From an uncultured Algibacter sp. (GTDB lineage Bacteria; Bacteroidota; Bacteroidia; Flavobacteriales; Flavobacteriaceae), in NCBI RefSeq assembly GCF_947495925.1, contig NZ_CANMAU010000005.1, positions 1-64,000 on the forward strand: DNA of 64,000 bases, given 5' to 3'. The notes under the pieces are model-generated. The model saw only the letters and a list, made by a program, of their open reading frames with translations. It was not told where the DNA came from and ran no database searches. Position 1 is the stretch's first letter, and each line of letters begins with the position of its first letter. This document shows positions 54,769-62,823 of the stretch, one piece after another. The position numbers were made by a program, and so were the translations under genes.

Positions 54769-55513
54769 AAGGATTATACCTTGTCTAGACATTAAAAACG
54801 GACGTACCGTAAAAGGTGTTAATTTTGTAGATTTAAGAGATGCAGGTGACCCTGTAGCTTTAGCAAAGCAATACGCAGATCAAGGTGCTGATGAATTAGT
54901 ATTCTTAGATATATCAGCAACTCTTGAAAATAGGGGGACTACTTTAGATATGGTGATGCATGTTGCGGAACAAGTTAATATTCCGTTTACTGTAGGTGGA
55001 GGTATTTCTAGTGTGGAACATGTAGATGCATTATTGCAATGTGGAGCAGATAAAGTATCCATTAATTCATCGGCAGTAAAGAGACCTGAATTAATAAATG
55101 AATTGGCTGATAAATTTGGAAGTCAATGTGTAGTTGTTGCTATTGATGCTAAACAAATAGAAGGAGAGTGGTTTGTTCATCTTGCAGGAGGTACTATACC
55201 AACAGATATTAAATTGTTTGAATGGGCTAAAGAAGTTGAAAAACGAGGTGCAGGTGAAATATTATTCACTTCTATGGATCATGATGGTACTAAAAACGGT
55301 TTTGCAAACAAAGCTTTGTCAAAATTATCTGATGAATTGAACATACCCATCATAGCTTCAGGAGGTGCGGGGAATGTACAGCATTTTATTGATACTTTTG
55401 AAAAAGGAAAATCGGATGCAGCTTTAGCAGCAAGTGTATTTCACTTTGGAGAAATACCAATACCAGAATTAAAGAAAGATTTAAAAGATAATAATATACA
55501 AGTGCGTTTGTAA
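54758..55513 (+). CDS. hisF: Imidazole glycerol phosphate synthase cyclase subunit
   Basis: A 251-residue TIM barrel that cyclises PRFAR with ammonia from His[64 protein letters not shown] and [11 protein letters not shown] hold the catalytic Asp residues and phosphate loops. It overlaps hisA, which supports cotranslation. Confidence 0.97.
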   Translation: MLTKRIIPCLDIKNGRTVKGVNFVDLRDAGDPVALAKQYADQGADELVFLDISATLENRGTTLDMVMHVAEQVNIPFTVGGGISSVEHVDALLQCGADKVSINSSAVKRPELINELADKFGSQCVVVAIDAKQIEGEWFVHLAGGTIPTDIKLFEWAKEVEKRGAGEILFTSMDHDGTKNGFANKALSKLSDELNIPIIASGGAGNVQHFIDTFEKGKSDAALAASVFHFGEIPIPELKKDLKDNNIQVRL

Positions 55514-55564
55514 AAACGACCTTTTATACTGAATTTATTTTCAGCATGTCATAAAGAAACAACA

Positions 55565-56158
55565 ATGGAAATTAAATACGATCAAAACGGATTAGTACCA
55601 GCAATCATTCAAGATGCCACAACAAAAAATGTATTAATGTTGGGTTATATGAATGAGGAAGCTTACCAAAAAACATTGGAGATTAATAAAGTAACTTTCT
55701 TTAGTAGAAGTAAGCAACGTTTGTGGACAAAAGGTGAAGAGTCTGGAAATTTTTTAAATCTTGTAGATGTTAAAAATGACTGTGATAATGATTCGCTTTT
55801 AATTCAGGTTAATCCAGTAGGGCCAACCTGTCATAAAGGTACTGATAACTGCTGGGGGGAAGAAAACAAGCCGTCTTATGGATTCTTTTCAACCTTGGAA
55901 GACGTTATTTCGGAACGTGTTGAAAATAAAGACACCAAAAAGTCTTATGTGGCTAGCTTATTTTCAAAAGGTATTAATAAAGTAGCTCAAAAAGTAGGTG
56001 AGGAGGCAGTAGAAACTGTTATCGAAGCTATGGATAATAATGATGAACTGTTCTTATACGAATCGGCAGATTTATTATTTCATTATTTAATGTTATTACA
56101 AGCCAAGGGCTTTACATTAAAGGATATTGAAGCTGAATTAAAAGGGAGACAAAAGTAG
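55565..56158 (+). CDS. hisIE: Bifunctional phosphoribosyl-AMP cyclohydrolase / phosphoribosyl-ATP pyrophosphatase
   Basis: A 197-residue fusion. The N-terminal HisI half has MLGYMNEEAYQKTLE, FFSRSKQRLWTKGEESGN and the zinc/metal cysteines in GPTCHKGTDNCW. The C-terminal HisE half has KVGEEAVETVIEAM and ELFLYESADLLFHYLML. It carries out steps 2 and 3. Its TAG stop is immediately followed by the ATG of the TruA-like gene. Confidence 0.96.
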   Translation: MEIKYDQNGLVPAIIQDATTKNVLMLGYMNEEAYQKTLEINKVTFFSRSKQRLWTKGEESGNFLNLVDVKNDCDNDSLLIQVNPVGPTCHKGTDNCWGEENKPSYGFFSTLEDVISERVENKDTKKSYVASLFSKGINKVAQKVGEEAVETVIEAMDNNDELFLYESADLLFHYLMLLQAKGFTLKDIEAELKGRQK

Positions 56159-56947
56159 ATGCAGTTTCAGCCTAAAAAGTATTATTATCTTATAAACTTC
56201 CAGTATTTAGGCTATCGTTTTCATGGATGGCAGAAACAACCCAATGTGAAAACATTACATTTAATGGTCGATAGAACGTTAAATTATATTCTGGAGGATA
56301 AATATTTTAAAACACTTGTTTCAGGAAGAACCGATGCTATGGTTTCTGCTGAAAATGCTACTTTAGAGCTGTTTTTACGTCATAAAATAGACAATTTAGA
56401 TGCGTTTTTAAAGTTGTTTAACTACAATTTACCCCAAGACATAAGAGCTCTTAAAATAAAAGAAGTTGATCAAAAATTCAATATAATTAATAATCCTAAA
56501 ATTAAAGAATACTTATATCTATTTACATATGGAGAAAAATGTCACCCATTTTGTGCACCAATAATGACTACTATTTTAGATGACTTAGATATTGAACTCA
56601 TGAAAAAAGGAGCTAAATTGTTTGAAGGCGAGCACTACATGAAATCATATTGCTACAAGCCAACAAATAATGGTATATATATGAGGGTAATCGAAACTTG
56701 TGAGTTGGTTGAAAACAAAGTATATACCGCCAATTATTTCCCAAAAAAATCTTATATACTGAGGGTTAAAGGAAAAGGGTTTATGAGAAATCAAATCCGA
56801 TTAATGATGGGAGCACTCATAGATTTGGGTAAAGGTAAATTATCTCTAGACGACATAAAAATAAGTTTACTTCCTGAAAGTAAGGTTAAGATGGATTATA
56901 TAGCTCCAGCCTCTGGATTGATTTTGAATAATATTGAGTTTGAATAG
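56159..56947 (+). CDS. TruA-like tRNA pseudouridine synthase
   Basis: A 262-residue TruA-family protein. LGYRFHGWQKQP is the N-terminal family motif, and SGRTDAMVSAENA holds the catalytic Asp, although canonical TruA reads GRTDxGVHA here. YLYLFTYG, GEHYMKSYC and KGKGFMRNQIRLMMGALIDLG complete the fold. TruA makes pseudouridines at positions 38-40 of tRNA anticodon arms. The gene abuts hisIE with no gap, so it probably belongs to the his transcript. The altered motif may mean a paralogue with a different target; a canonical truA may exist elsewhere. Confidence 0.82.
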   Translation: MQFQPKKYYYLINFQYLGYRFHGWQKQPNVKTLHLMVDRTLNYILEDKYFKTLVSGRTDAMVSAENATLELFLRHKIDNLDAFLKLFNYNLPQDIRALKIKEVDQKFNIINNPKIKEYLYLFTYGEKCHPFCAPIMTTILDDLDIELMKKGAKLFEGEHYMKSYCYKPTNNGIYMRVIETCELVENKVYTANYFPKKSYILRVKGKGFMRNQIRLMMGALIDLGKGKLSLDDIKISLLPESKVKMDYIAPASGLILNNIEFE

Positions 56948-56957
56948 AGCAAAAGGT

Positions 56958-56992
56958 TTTGTAATTTGTCTTGCTTAATATTGCTATGTTTG
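56958..56992 (+). promoter_or_regulatory. Promoter of DUF2461 gene
   Basis: TTTG at 56958-56961 and TATGTTTG at 56985-56992 give a -33/-7 pair with a 23-base spacer, 28 bases before the ATG at 57021. Confidence 0.5.
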
Positions 56993-57020
56993 CATAAATT
57001 CATCAATCAAAAAATCAATT

Positions 57021-57707
57021 ATGACGAATACTATTCCTAAAGACGTTTTTACATTTTTCAAAAATTTAGAAAAAAACAATAACCGTGATTGGTTTAATGA
57101 TAATAAACCTGAGTTTAAAGCTTTAGAAAAAGAAGTTAAGGCCTTTTATAATGTGATATTTGAAAACTTAAATACACATGACGAGATTGATAAACTCAAA
57201 ATATTCAGAATATATAGAGATGTTCGTTTTTCAAAAAACAAATTACCTTATAAAACACATTTTGGAGGATCTTTTCATCGCACAAAGCCAAGATTAAGAG
57301 GAGGTTACTATTTGCATATTCAACCAAATAATGAAAGTTTTATTGCCACTGGTTTTTGGGAGCCAGCAAAAGAAGATTTGATGAGAATTCGTAAAGAATT
57401 TGAAATGGATGATTCTGAAATTCGTGAGATACTGGCTAATAAAAATTTCAATTCGGTTTGGGGAGACACCTTTGTAGGAGATGAAGTGAAGTCAGCACCA
57501 AGAGGCTTTGCAAAAGATCATAAAGCCATAGATTTAATCAAGAAAAAACAATATATTTTCACAAAGAAGTACACAGATAAAGAAGTGTTATCCTCGGGTT
57601 TCTTAAATGAAATTGATTCAGCATTTAAAGACATTCGCCCATTTTTTGATTATATGAGCGATGTGTTAACTACCGATTTGAATGGGGTATCTTTGATTGA
57701 AGATTAA
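57021..57707 (+). CDS. DUF2461-family protein
   Basis: A 228-residue protein with NNRDWFNDNKPEFKALEKEV, FRIYRDVRFSKNKLPYKTHF and GGYYLHIQPNNESFIATGFW, the characteristic motifs of the DUF2461 (TIGR02453) family. No catalytic function is established for the family to my knowledge. It has no signal peptide and so is cytosolic. It has its own promoter after the his operon and its stop overlaps the convergent gene at 57704 by 4 bases. Confidence 0.88.
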   Translation: MTNTIPKDVFTFFKNLEKNNNRDWFNDNKPEFKALEKEVKAFYNVIFENLNTHDEIDKLKIFRIYRDVRFSKNKLPYKTHFGGSFHRTKPRLRGGYYLHIQPNNESFIATGFWEPAKEDLMRIRKEFEMDDSEIREILANKNFNSVWGDTFVGDEVKSAPRGFAKDHKAIDLIKKKQYIFTKKYTDKEVLSSGFLNEIDSAFKDIRPFFDYMSDVLTTDLNGVSLIED

Positions 57708-58120
57708 ACCGCTTCCAATAATTCAGGTTTGTCTAAAAGTTGAATATTGCTTAATAAACGCTCTTTAACCAAATTCATCATGCGCTTGTTTAACGCTGAA
57801 GAGTTTTCAATGTAAATAAGATATTCTTCAACAGAGAATAAGCCTATAATCATACCTTTCATTGAGTTTCTTAGCTTCATGTCCTTTTGAATTGCATTTT
57901 CAATATAATCCATGCGCTTATCTAAAATCAAATCATAAAAAACAGATTTATGCTTAGTGATGTAATTTCTAAAAACTTCAATAAGTAAATCGTTTTGAAA
58001 CTTAATGGCAGGGCGCAAAACAGAATTCTGAAACCGCTCATCGCTACTCATATCATCGTTAATCGTAGCACTTGAAATTTCTGGTCTAATACTTTTTAGA
58101 TGGAATTGTCTTGAGTTCAT
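57704..58120 (-). CDS. Small helical protein of unknown function
   Basis: A 138-residue, mostly helical, soluble protein. SIRPEISSATINDDMSSDER and NSVLRPAIKFQNDLLIEVF lead into a Lys/Asp-rich helical stretch and NSMKGMIIGLFSVEEYLIY. I recall similar short flavobacterial proteins, sometimes mislabelled glyoxalase, but there are no glyoxalase metal residues here. Function is unknown. It converges with the DUF2461 gene. Confidence 0.78.
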   Translation of the reverse strand: MNSRQFHLKSIRPEISSATINDDMSSDERFQNSVLRPAIKFQNDLLIEVFRNYITKHKSVFYDLILDKRMDYIENAIQKDMKLRNSMKGMIIGLFSVEEYLIYIENSSALNKRMMNLVKERLLSNIQLLDKPELLEAV

Positions 58121-58204
58121 GATGTAGATTTTTACTAAAAATATTCATTAAAAAGACTGAATAATTGCTTAAGGTTTATAATTGTTAACTAGGTTATTAA
58201 CAAT

Positions 58205-58234
58205 AAAAGCCGAAAAGTAGATTTTTCGGCTTTT
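58205..58234 (-). terminator. Intrinsic terminator after SDR gene
   Basis: AAAAGCCGAAAA (58205-58216) and TTTTCGGCTTTT (58223-58234) form a 12-bp perfect stem with a 6-base loop, 21 bases beyond the stop of the minus-strand SDR gene, with a U run on that strand. Confidence 0.85.
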
Positions 58235-58254
58235 CTAAAGAGGTGAATCTACTA

Positions 58255-59004
58255 TTAAATTTGACTTAGTCCGCCGTCAACTTCAATTTCTATACCATTG
58301 ATAAAAGAAGCATCATCTGATGCTAAAAATAATGCTGTATTTGCTATTTCTTCAGATGTACCAAACCTGCCTAGTGGTACATGACTAGCAAACTCAGTGC
58401 CCATACCATCAAGAACATCCTGTGGTAAACCCATTTTACCATAAATAGGAGTTTCTATAGGGCCAGGTGCAATTGAATTCACTCTAATTCCTCTTGACTT
58501 CACTTCAGAAGTTAAAACGCGTGCATAAGAGCGCAGTGCACCTTTACTTGCTGAATATACTCCAAAGCCATCAAACCCTTTTTGACTTACAATTGAAGTA
58601 GTAAATAAAATAAATCCACCATCATTCATTACAGGTAGCGCTTCTTTAATGGCGAGTATTGGTCCTTTTACGTTAATGTCAAAGATGTCATTATAATGAC
58701 TTTCTGTAATTTCTGTTGTTGGAATAGGAGGAGCTATTCCTGCGTTTAGAAATAAAATATCTATGTTGCCGAAATGGTTTTTAGCGGTTTCTATAAGACG
58801 TTTATTATCTTCTGCTTTACCAGCATCGGCTAATACGGTTATAAAATCACCTGTTAAGTCTTTTGCTACATCATCAAGTGCTTCTTGCCGTCTGCCAGAC
58901 AACACAACTTTTGCACCTTCTTTTAAATATAGTTTTGCTGTTGCTAATCCAATACCACTGTTGGCTCCAGTAATAACTGCTACTTTGTTTTTAAGTTTAC
59001 TCAT
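58255..59004 (-). CDS. Short-chain dehydrogenase/reductase
   Basis: A 249-residue classical SDR from the ATG at 59004. The NAD(P) loop TGANSGIGLATA lies near residue 11, FLNAGIAPP near 85, and catalytic YSASKGALR near 148. The C-terminus SFINGIEIEVDGGLSQI is typical. A longer TTG-started form from 59028 is less likely because the standard N-terminus is MSKLKNKVAVITG. It lies directly downstream of a TetR gene, from which it is separated by an operator-like palindrome. The substrate is unknown. Confidence 0.88.
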   Translation of the reverse strand: MSKLKNKVAVITGANSGIGLATAKLYLKEGAKVVLSGRRQEALDDVAKDLTGDFITVLADAGKAEDNKRLIETAKNHFGNIDILFLNAGIAPPIPTTEITESHYNDIFDINVKGPILAIKEALPVMNDGGFILFTTSIVSQKGFDGFGVYSASKGALRSYARVLTSEVKSRGIRVNSIAPGPIETPIYGKMGLPQDVLDGMGTEFASHVPLGRFGTSEEIANTALFLASDDASFINGIEIEVDGGLSQI

Positions 59005-59020
59005 AATAAAAATATTTATT

Positions 59021-59036
59021 TGAAACAATCGTTTCA
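59021..59036. promoter_or_regulatory. Putative TetR operator before SDR gene
   Basis: TGAAACAATCGTTTCA is a perfect 6-bp inverted repeat with a 4-base spacer between the TetR and SDR genes. It matches the site at 59642 in spacing and in the right half (GTTTCA). Confidence 0.65.
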
Positions 59037-59053
59037 GATTAAATTAAAAAAAA

Positions 59054-59635
59054 TTAAATTAATGTTTGTATAATCGTGTTTTTGATACTTTCAAGTTCTA
59101 ATTTATTTGAAATTAATATTCCCGTCATTCTAAATCCCTGCATGTTGGAATAGAGATATAAGGCATATTCTTTGCCTGTTCTCTTAGAATTTATAAGATG
59201 ATCTTGTTGTGCTTTACTTACTAAACCCTCCAATAGAGTCAGCATATCATTTTGGTTTTTCTGTAAAAAGTTAGTGATGGAAACATCGTGATTAGCCATT
59301 TCTGAAGCACAATTCACTATCAAACAACCTTTATCCTGTTCATCCTTGGTCATCTCTAAAATATAAATATCAAAAATTAACTCGATCGATTCCAATGGAT
59401 TTGAAGCTTTACTCAATTTCTCAGATAATTGGGTGTTACACTTGCTTTTATATGTTTTTAAACACTCTAAAAATAGATTATGCTTATTTTCAAATGAGTT
59501 GTAAATACTTGATCTATTTAAACCCGTTGCATCCACAATATCCTGCATAGACGTCGCATTGAAACCTTTGTCATGAAAGACGTCGGTTACCTGTGCAATT
59601 ACTAAACCTCTATCGAATGTTTCTACTTTCGGCAT
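59054..59635 (-). CDS. TetR/AcrR-family transcriptional regulator
   Basis: A 193-residue repressor. The N-terminal helix-turn-helix covers roughly residues 5-50 with GFNATSMQDIVDATGLNRSSIYNSFENKHNLF. The C-terminal ligand domain includes KGCLIVNCASEMANHD. Its own start is 7 bases from an operator-like site at 59642-59657. It is likely to repress itself and the downstream SDR gene, with the inducer perhaps the SDR substrate. Confidence 0.9.
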   Translation of the reverse strand: MPKVETFDRGLVIAQVTDVFHDKGFNATSMQDIVDATGLNRSSIYNSFENKHNLFLECLKTYKSKCNTQLSEKLSKASNPLESIELIFDIYILEMTKDEQDKGCLIVNCASEMANHDVSITNFLQKNQNDMLTLLEGLVSKAQQDHLINSKRTGKEYALYLYSNMQGFRMTGILISNKLELESIKNTIIQTLI

Positions 59636-59641
59636 TTTATT

Positions 59642-59657
59642 TGGAATGAACGTTTCA
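59642..59657. promoter_or_regulatory. Putative TetR operator before tetR-type gene
   Basis: TGGAATGAACGTTTCA shares the GTTTCA half and the 4-base spacing of the palindrome at 59021, with 4 of 6 bases conserved in the other half. It overlaps the predicted -7 box (TAATTTTG, 59656-59663, minus strand), the expected position for autorepression. Confidence 0.55.
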
Positions 59658-59663
59658 AAATTA
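59656..59663 (-). promoter_or_regulatory. -7 box of TetR-family gene
   Basis: On the minus strand this is TAATTTTG, a match to TAnnTTTG, 20 bases upstream of the regulator ATG at 59635. Confidence 0.4.
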
Positions 59664-59698
59664 AAAATTAATTTTAAACCGCAATGTTAAAATTTAGT

Positions 59699-59706
59699 TA
59701 TTTTTG
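59699..59706 (+). promoter_or_regulatory. Candidate -7 box of DUF72 gene
   Basis: TATTTTTG matches TAnnTTTG, 17 bases before the ATG at 59724. No -33 TTTG is evident. Confidence 0.3.
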
Positions 59707-59723
59707 AAAAAAGACTAGTTTTC

Positions 59724-60611
59724 ATGAAATTTGGAAGTGTTGAAAACCCGCAGAATATTGATTTCACTTTACCACATGATCATTTGGATACAGCTCGTGT
59801 TCTAGGAAAAGTTAAAGACGATAATGTTCCTGATATTTATGTAGGTTGTGCCAAATGGAATAAAGCAGATCTGAAAGGGTTTTATCCAAGAGGTACTAAA
59901 GATGAATTAGTTTACTATTCCTCTCAGTTCAATTCTATAGAATTAAATGCGACCTTTTACAGGATTTTTCCTGCTGAACAATTTTCAACATGGTATGATA
60001 AAACACCCGATGGATTCAAGTTTTTTCCTAAGCTAAATCAAGAGATTAGTCATTGGAAACGGTTAAATGATACTAAAGAAGTTGTCGATCACTATTTAAA
60101 CAATGCATTAAATTTAAAAGAAAAGCTTGGTACTGTATTTCTACAAATGAACAACAATTTTACTCCTAAGGATTTTGATAGAGTGATCACTTTCGTGGAA
60201 AGTTGGCCTAAAGAAATACCTTTAGCAGTAGAGTTCAGGCATACCAATTGGTACAATGACGAAGCCATTGCGGAAGATTTGTATCAATTGTTGGAAGGCA
60301 ATAATATTTCAAACGTGATTGTGGATACCGCTGGGAGACGTGATTTAATGCACATGCGATTGACTAATCCCATGGCCTTTGTGCGCTATGTAGGTGCAAA
60401 CCACCCTTCAGATTATACCCGATTGGATGATTGGATTGAGCGATTAAAACTATGGAAAGATCAAGGTGTTAAAGAAATTGATTTTTTTATACATCAAAAT
60501 ATAGAGAAAGAATCGCCACTGCTTTCAGCTTATTTTATAAAAAAGATTAATTCGGAACTCGGTTACAACCTTAAAACACCTAATGAAGACGACCAGCAAA
60601 GTCTTTTTTGA
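59724..60611 (+). CDS. DUF72-family protein
   Basis: A 295-residue TIM-barrel-like protein of the DUF72 (YecE) family. YVGCAKWNKADLKGFYPRGT, FNSIELNATFYRIFPAEQF, FFPKLNQEISHWKRL, PLAVEFRHTNWYND and AFVRYVGANHP are family motifs. Its biochemical role is not established. It is on the plus strand with no clear operon partner, divergent from the TetR gene. Confidence 0.87.
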   Translation: MKFGSVENPQNIDFTLPHDHLDTARVLGKVKDDNVPDIYVGCAKWNKADLKGFYPRGTKDELVYYSSQFNSIELNATFYRIFPAEQFSTWYDKTPDGFKFFPKLNQEISHWKRLNDTKEVVDHYLNNALNLKEKLGTVFLQMNNNFTPKDFDRVITFVESWPKEIPLAVEFRHTNWYNDEAIAEDLYQLLEGNNISNVIVDTAGRRDLMHMRLTNPMAFVRYVGANHPSDYTRLDDWIERLKLWKDQGVKEIDFFIHQNIEKESPLLSAYFIKKINSELGYNLKTPNEDDQQSLF

Positions 60612-60750
60612 CCCCTTCATTATTGTTTAAAAATTGTAATCAATTTTGTTATTCTATTGCATTAAATTCAAATAATGATGCATCCGTTGGCAATTTTATA
60701 AAAATTCAATAACAAAGGGTCTTAAAGTTTTAAATAACTGTAATAAAATA

Positions 60751-60758
60751 TAAATTTG
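60751..60758 (+). promoter_or_regulatory. Candidate -7 box of leuC
   Basis: TAAATTTG matches TAnnTTTG, about 50 bases before the leuC ATG at 60810. A -33 element is not clear. Confidence 0.35.
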
Positions 60759-60809
60759 TGCTGCTTTATAACTTCCAAAGTAGTTTTAACAAAATAATTA
60801 AAGATATTT

Positions 60810-62204
60810 ATGAGTAAATCATTGTTTGATAAAGTATGGGATTCGCATGTTGTGCGAAACATTGAAGATGGACCAGACGTATTATATATAGACCGTCACT
60901 TAATCCATGAGGTTACTAGTCCTGTAGCTTTTGTTGGATTAGAAAGTAGAGGCTTAAGTGTATTGTACCCGGAGCGTACATTTGCTGTTGCCGATCATAA
61001 TACACCTACCATTAACCAACACTTACCAGTTCAAGATCCTTTATCTGCTAATCAATTAAAAACATTAGAAGATAATGCAAACAAGTACGGTATTAGCCAC
61101 TGGGGATTAGGTCATCAAAATAATGGTATTGTTCATGTTGTAGGACCAGAAAATGGTATTACGGTTCCAGGAGCTACTATAGTTTGTGGAGATTCACATA
61201 CATCAACTCACGGTGCTTTTGGCGCTATTGCTTTTGGTATTGGTACTTCTGAAGTTGAAATGGTTTTAACTACACAATGTATCATGCAGCCTAAACCTAA
61301 GAAAATGCGTATTAGCGTTAATGGTACTTTAAACAAAGGGGTTACACCTAAAGATGTTGGATTATATATTATTTCTCAATTAACAACTTCTGGTGCTACT
61401 GGATATTTTGTTGAGTATGCAGGTGATGTTTTTGAAAACATGACTATGGAAGGTCGTATGACTGTTTGTAACTTATCTATTGAGATGGGTGCAAGAGGAG
61501 GAATGGTTGCTCCAGATGAGAAAACTTACGATTATATTAAAGGTCGCCCAAAAACACCTAAAGGTGCTGATTGGGATAAGGCCATGGAATACTGGAAAAC
61601 TTTAAAAACAGATGACGATGCTGTTTTTGATAAAGAATTAACTTTCAATGCTAGTGATATTGAACCTATGATTACCTACGGTACCAATCCAGGTATGGGA
61701 ATAGCTATCTCAAATAATATTCCATCGGCTGATGCTGTAGAAGGTGGTAAAGCAACTTATGACAAGTCTTTAGCTTATATGGGTTATGCTGAGAATGATC
61801 AAATGATTGGTAAGAAAATCGATTACGTTTTTATTGGTAGTTGTACTAATGGACGTATTGAGGATTTTAGAGCTTTTGCATCTATTGTTAAGGGTAGACA
61901 AAAAGCTGATAATGTAACAGCTTGGTTAGTTCCAGGTTCGCACATTGTTGAGGCTAAAATAAAAGAAGAAGGATTGCTTGATATTTTTGAAGACGCTGGT
62001 TTTGTTTTAAGAGAACCAGGATGTTCTGCTTGTTTAGCAATGAATGATGATAAAGTACCAGCAGGAAAGTATGCGGTAAGTACATCAAACAGAAACTTTG
62101 AAGGTCGTCAAGGACCAGGATCAAGAACATTACTTGCTAGTCCATTAGTTGCTGCAGCAGCAGCTGTTACTGGAGTTGTTACCGATCCAAGAGAATTACT
62201 TTAA
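60810..62204 (+). CDS. leuC: 3-isopropylmalate dehydratase large subunit
   Basis: A 464-residue aconitase-family subunit. [49 protein letters not shown] and GCSACLAMN provide the three cysteines of the 4Fe-4S cluster, and [17 protein letters not shown] is the C-terminal motif. With LeuD it isomerises 2- to 3-isopropylmalate in leucine synthesis. It is the first gene of a leuC-leuD-isopropylmalate synthase run. Confidence 0.95.
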   Translation: MSKSLFDKVWDSHVVRNIEDGPDVLYIDRHLIHEVTSPVAFVGLESRGLSVLYPERTFAVADHNTPTINQHLPVQDPLSANQLKTLEDNANKYGISHWGLGHQNNGIVHVVGPENGITVPGATIVCGDSHTSTHGAFGAIAFGIGTSEVEMVLTTQCIMQPKPKKMRISVNGTLNKGVTPKDVGLYIISQLTTSGATGYFVEYAGDVFENMTMEGRMTVCNLSIEMGARGGMVAPDEKTYDYIKGRPKTPKGADWDKAMEYWKTLKTDDDAVFDKELTFNASDIEPMITYGTNPGMGIAISNNIPSADAVEGGKATYDKSLAYMGYAENDQMIGKKIDYVFIGSCTNGRIEDFRAFASIVKGRQKADNVTAWLVPGSHIVEAKIKEEGLLDIFEDAGFVLREPGCSACLAMNDDKVPAGKYAVSTSNRNFEGRQGPGSRTLLASPLVAAAAAVTGVVTDPRELL

Positions 62205-62223
62205 TAAATTAGAATACAAGAAA

Positions 62224-62820
62224 ATGGCTTACGATAAATTTACAACATTAACGAGTACTGCAGTTCCATTGCCAATTGAGAATGTAGATACAGATCAAAT
62301 TATACCAGCGCGTTTTTTGAAAGCTACAAAGCGTGAAGGTTTTGGAGATAATTTATTTCGTGATTGGAGATATAATGGTGATGATACACCAAAACAAGAT
62401 TTTGTTTTAAACAATCCCATTTACAAAGGAAAAATATTAGTAGGAGGAAAGAATTTTGGTTCTGGTTCTTCAAGAGAACATGCTGCTTGGGCGGTTTACG
62501 ATTATGGTTTCCGTTGCGTAGTATCTAGTTTTTTTGCAGATATTTTTAAGAATAACTGTTTAAATATTGGTGTATTACCAGTACAAATTAGTCCAGAATT
62601 TTCAAATGAAATTTTTGAAGCTATTTATGCTGATTCGAATACAGAATTAGAAATAAATTTAGAAGCACAAACTATAACATTATTATCATCAGGAACTCAA
62701 GAGTCTTTTGATATTAATGGATACAAGAAAGGAAACATGCTGAATGGTTTTGATGATATCGACTATTTACAAAACATGAAAAGTGAGATTGAAACATTCA
62801 CAGAATCTCGTCCTTTCTAA
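62224..62820 (+). CDS. leuD: 3-isopropylmalate dehydratase small subunit
   Basis: About 198 residues from the ATG at 62224 (AYDKFTTLTSTAVPLPIENV), with DTDQIIPARFLKAT, GKNFGSGSSREHAAWAVYDYG and the C-terminal swivel domain. An earlier in-frame ATG at 62149 lies inside leuC and would add 25 atypical residues, so it is rejected. It partners LeuC and is 19 bases downstream of it. Confidence 0.95.
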   Translation: MAYDKFTTLTSTAVPLPIENVDTDQIIPARFLKATKREGFGDNLFRDWRYNGDDTPKQDFVLNNPIYKGKILVGGKNFGSGSSREHAAWAVYDYGFRCVVSSFFADIFKNNCLNIGVLPVQISPEFSNEIFEAIYADSNTELEINLEAQTITLLSSGTQESFDINGYKKGNMLNGFDDIDYLQNMKSEIETFTESRPF

Positions 62821-62823
62821 ATA

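Noticed and set aside
60675-60701. Short ORF MMHPLAIL before leuC as a possible leucine leader peptide
   Set aside because: It has only two leucines, no terminator hairpin follows, and the best -7 box (60751-60758) lies downstream of it.
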